Assembly: GCF_000757905.1 (NCBI RefSeq)
Contig: NZ_JRLH01000011.1
From: Arsenophonus nilaparvatae
GTDB lineage: Bacteria > Pseudomonadota > Gammaproteobacteria > Enterobacterales > Enterobacteriaceae
DNA: 64,000 nucleotides
Strand: one strand, 5' to 3'
Below are positions 63,947-64,000 of this stretch, piece after piece (positions within the stretch are counted from its first letter, which is position 1; each line of letters begins with the position of its first letter). Position numbers and translations under genes: made by a program. Below the pieces are notes generated by a model. That model did no database searches and had not been told where the DNA came from. It saw only the letters and a list, made by a program, of their open reading frames with translations.

Positions 63947-64000
63947 AAATTTGATTAAAAATTGCTATTTTTTCTGCTTTTTGTCGAAAAAAAGAGCAAA

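Noticed and set aside
63947..64000. Start of an rRNA operon after hemG, as in E. coli
   Set aside because: The final 54 bases show no 16S leader or other recognisable rRNA sequence; the window ends too early to say.

Overview
The window is AT-rich DNA from a gammaproteobacterium of the order Enterobacterales. Core proteins (DnaB, UvrA, Ssb, UbiE/J/B, TatABC, FadA, TrkH, HemG) are close to Escherichia coli proteins as I recall them, but the low GC, long AT-rich spacers, several freshly broken genes and type III effector-like genes point to a host-associated member of Morganellaceae, most like Arsenophonus. That genus assignment is an inference; no rRNA or tRNA gene was seen.

Layout. 1-5.1 kb: 3' part of an alpha/beta-hydrolase effector-like gene, a small heat-shock protein, an azoreductase, a LysR regulator and a thiosulfate-uptake pair (tsuA frameshifted, tsuB). 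5.2-13.7 kb: an accessory island of small secreted proteins (one behind a Fur-box-like site), an exported protein with ten identical 33-bp repeats, a DUF333 lipoprotein, a crystallin-like pseudogene, an NleD/M91-like metalloprotease, an ADP-ribosyltransferase-like protein and a flavin monooxygenase. 13.7-15.9 kb has no recognisable gene. 15.9-21.4 kb: dusA, dnaB, alr, tyrB. 21.5-27 kb: accessory insert with a truncated TpsA haemagglutinin, two paralogous proteins sharing a C-terminal RGSWTDE tail (one stopped by an amber codon) and padC. 27.4-31 kb: uvrA and ssb, divergent around a LexA box. 31-39 kb: ansB, a TetR regulator, an agmatine deiminase, an ArnT-like glycosyltransferase, a complete IS5-family element and an OspG/NleH-like kinase. 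39.6-42.9 kb: ghxP (with PurR operators) and yjcE (frameshifted). 42.9-63.9 kb: bioP, udp, rmuC, ubiE-ubiJ-ubiB, tatABC, rfaH, pepE, ubiD, fre, fadA, broken fadB, pepQ, yigZ, trkH, hemG.

The backbone joins two E. coli neighbourhoods: dusA..dnaB-alr-tyrB..uvrA-ssb..ghxP-yjcE, and yigM..udp-rmuC-ubiEJB-tatABC..rfaH-ubiD-fre-fadAB-pepQ-yigZ-trkH-hemG. Missing from the second block are metR, metE, ysgA and tatD. Accessory DNA lies at the gaps between core genes, between tyrB and uvrA and between ssb and ghxP.

How the genes work together: the ubi genes make ubiquinone, Tat exports folded proteins, uvrA/ssb serve DNA repair, and three effector-like proteins (protease, ADP-ribosyltransferase, kinase) would act on a host if a type III system exists elsewhere in the genome. 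Broken tsuA, yjcE, fadB, tpsA, the crystallin-like gene and one RGSWTDE paralogue indicate genome decay in progress. Fatty-acid beta-oxidation through FadB looks lost.
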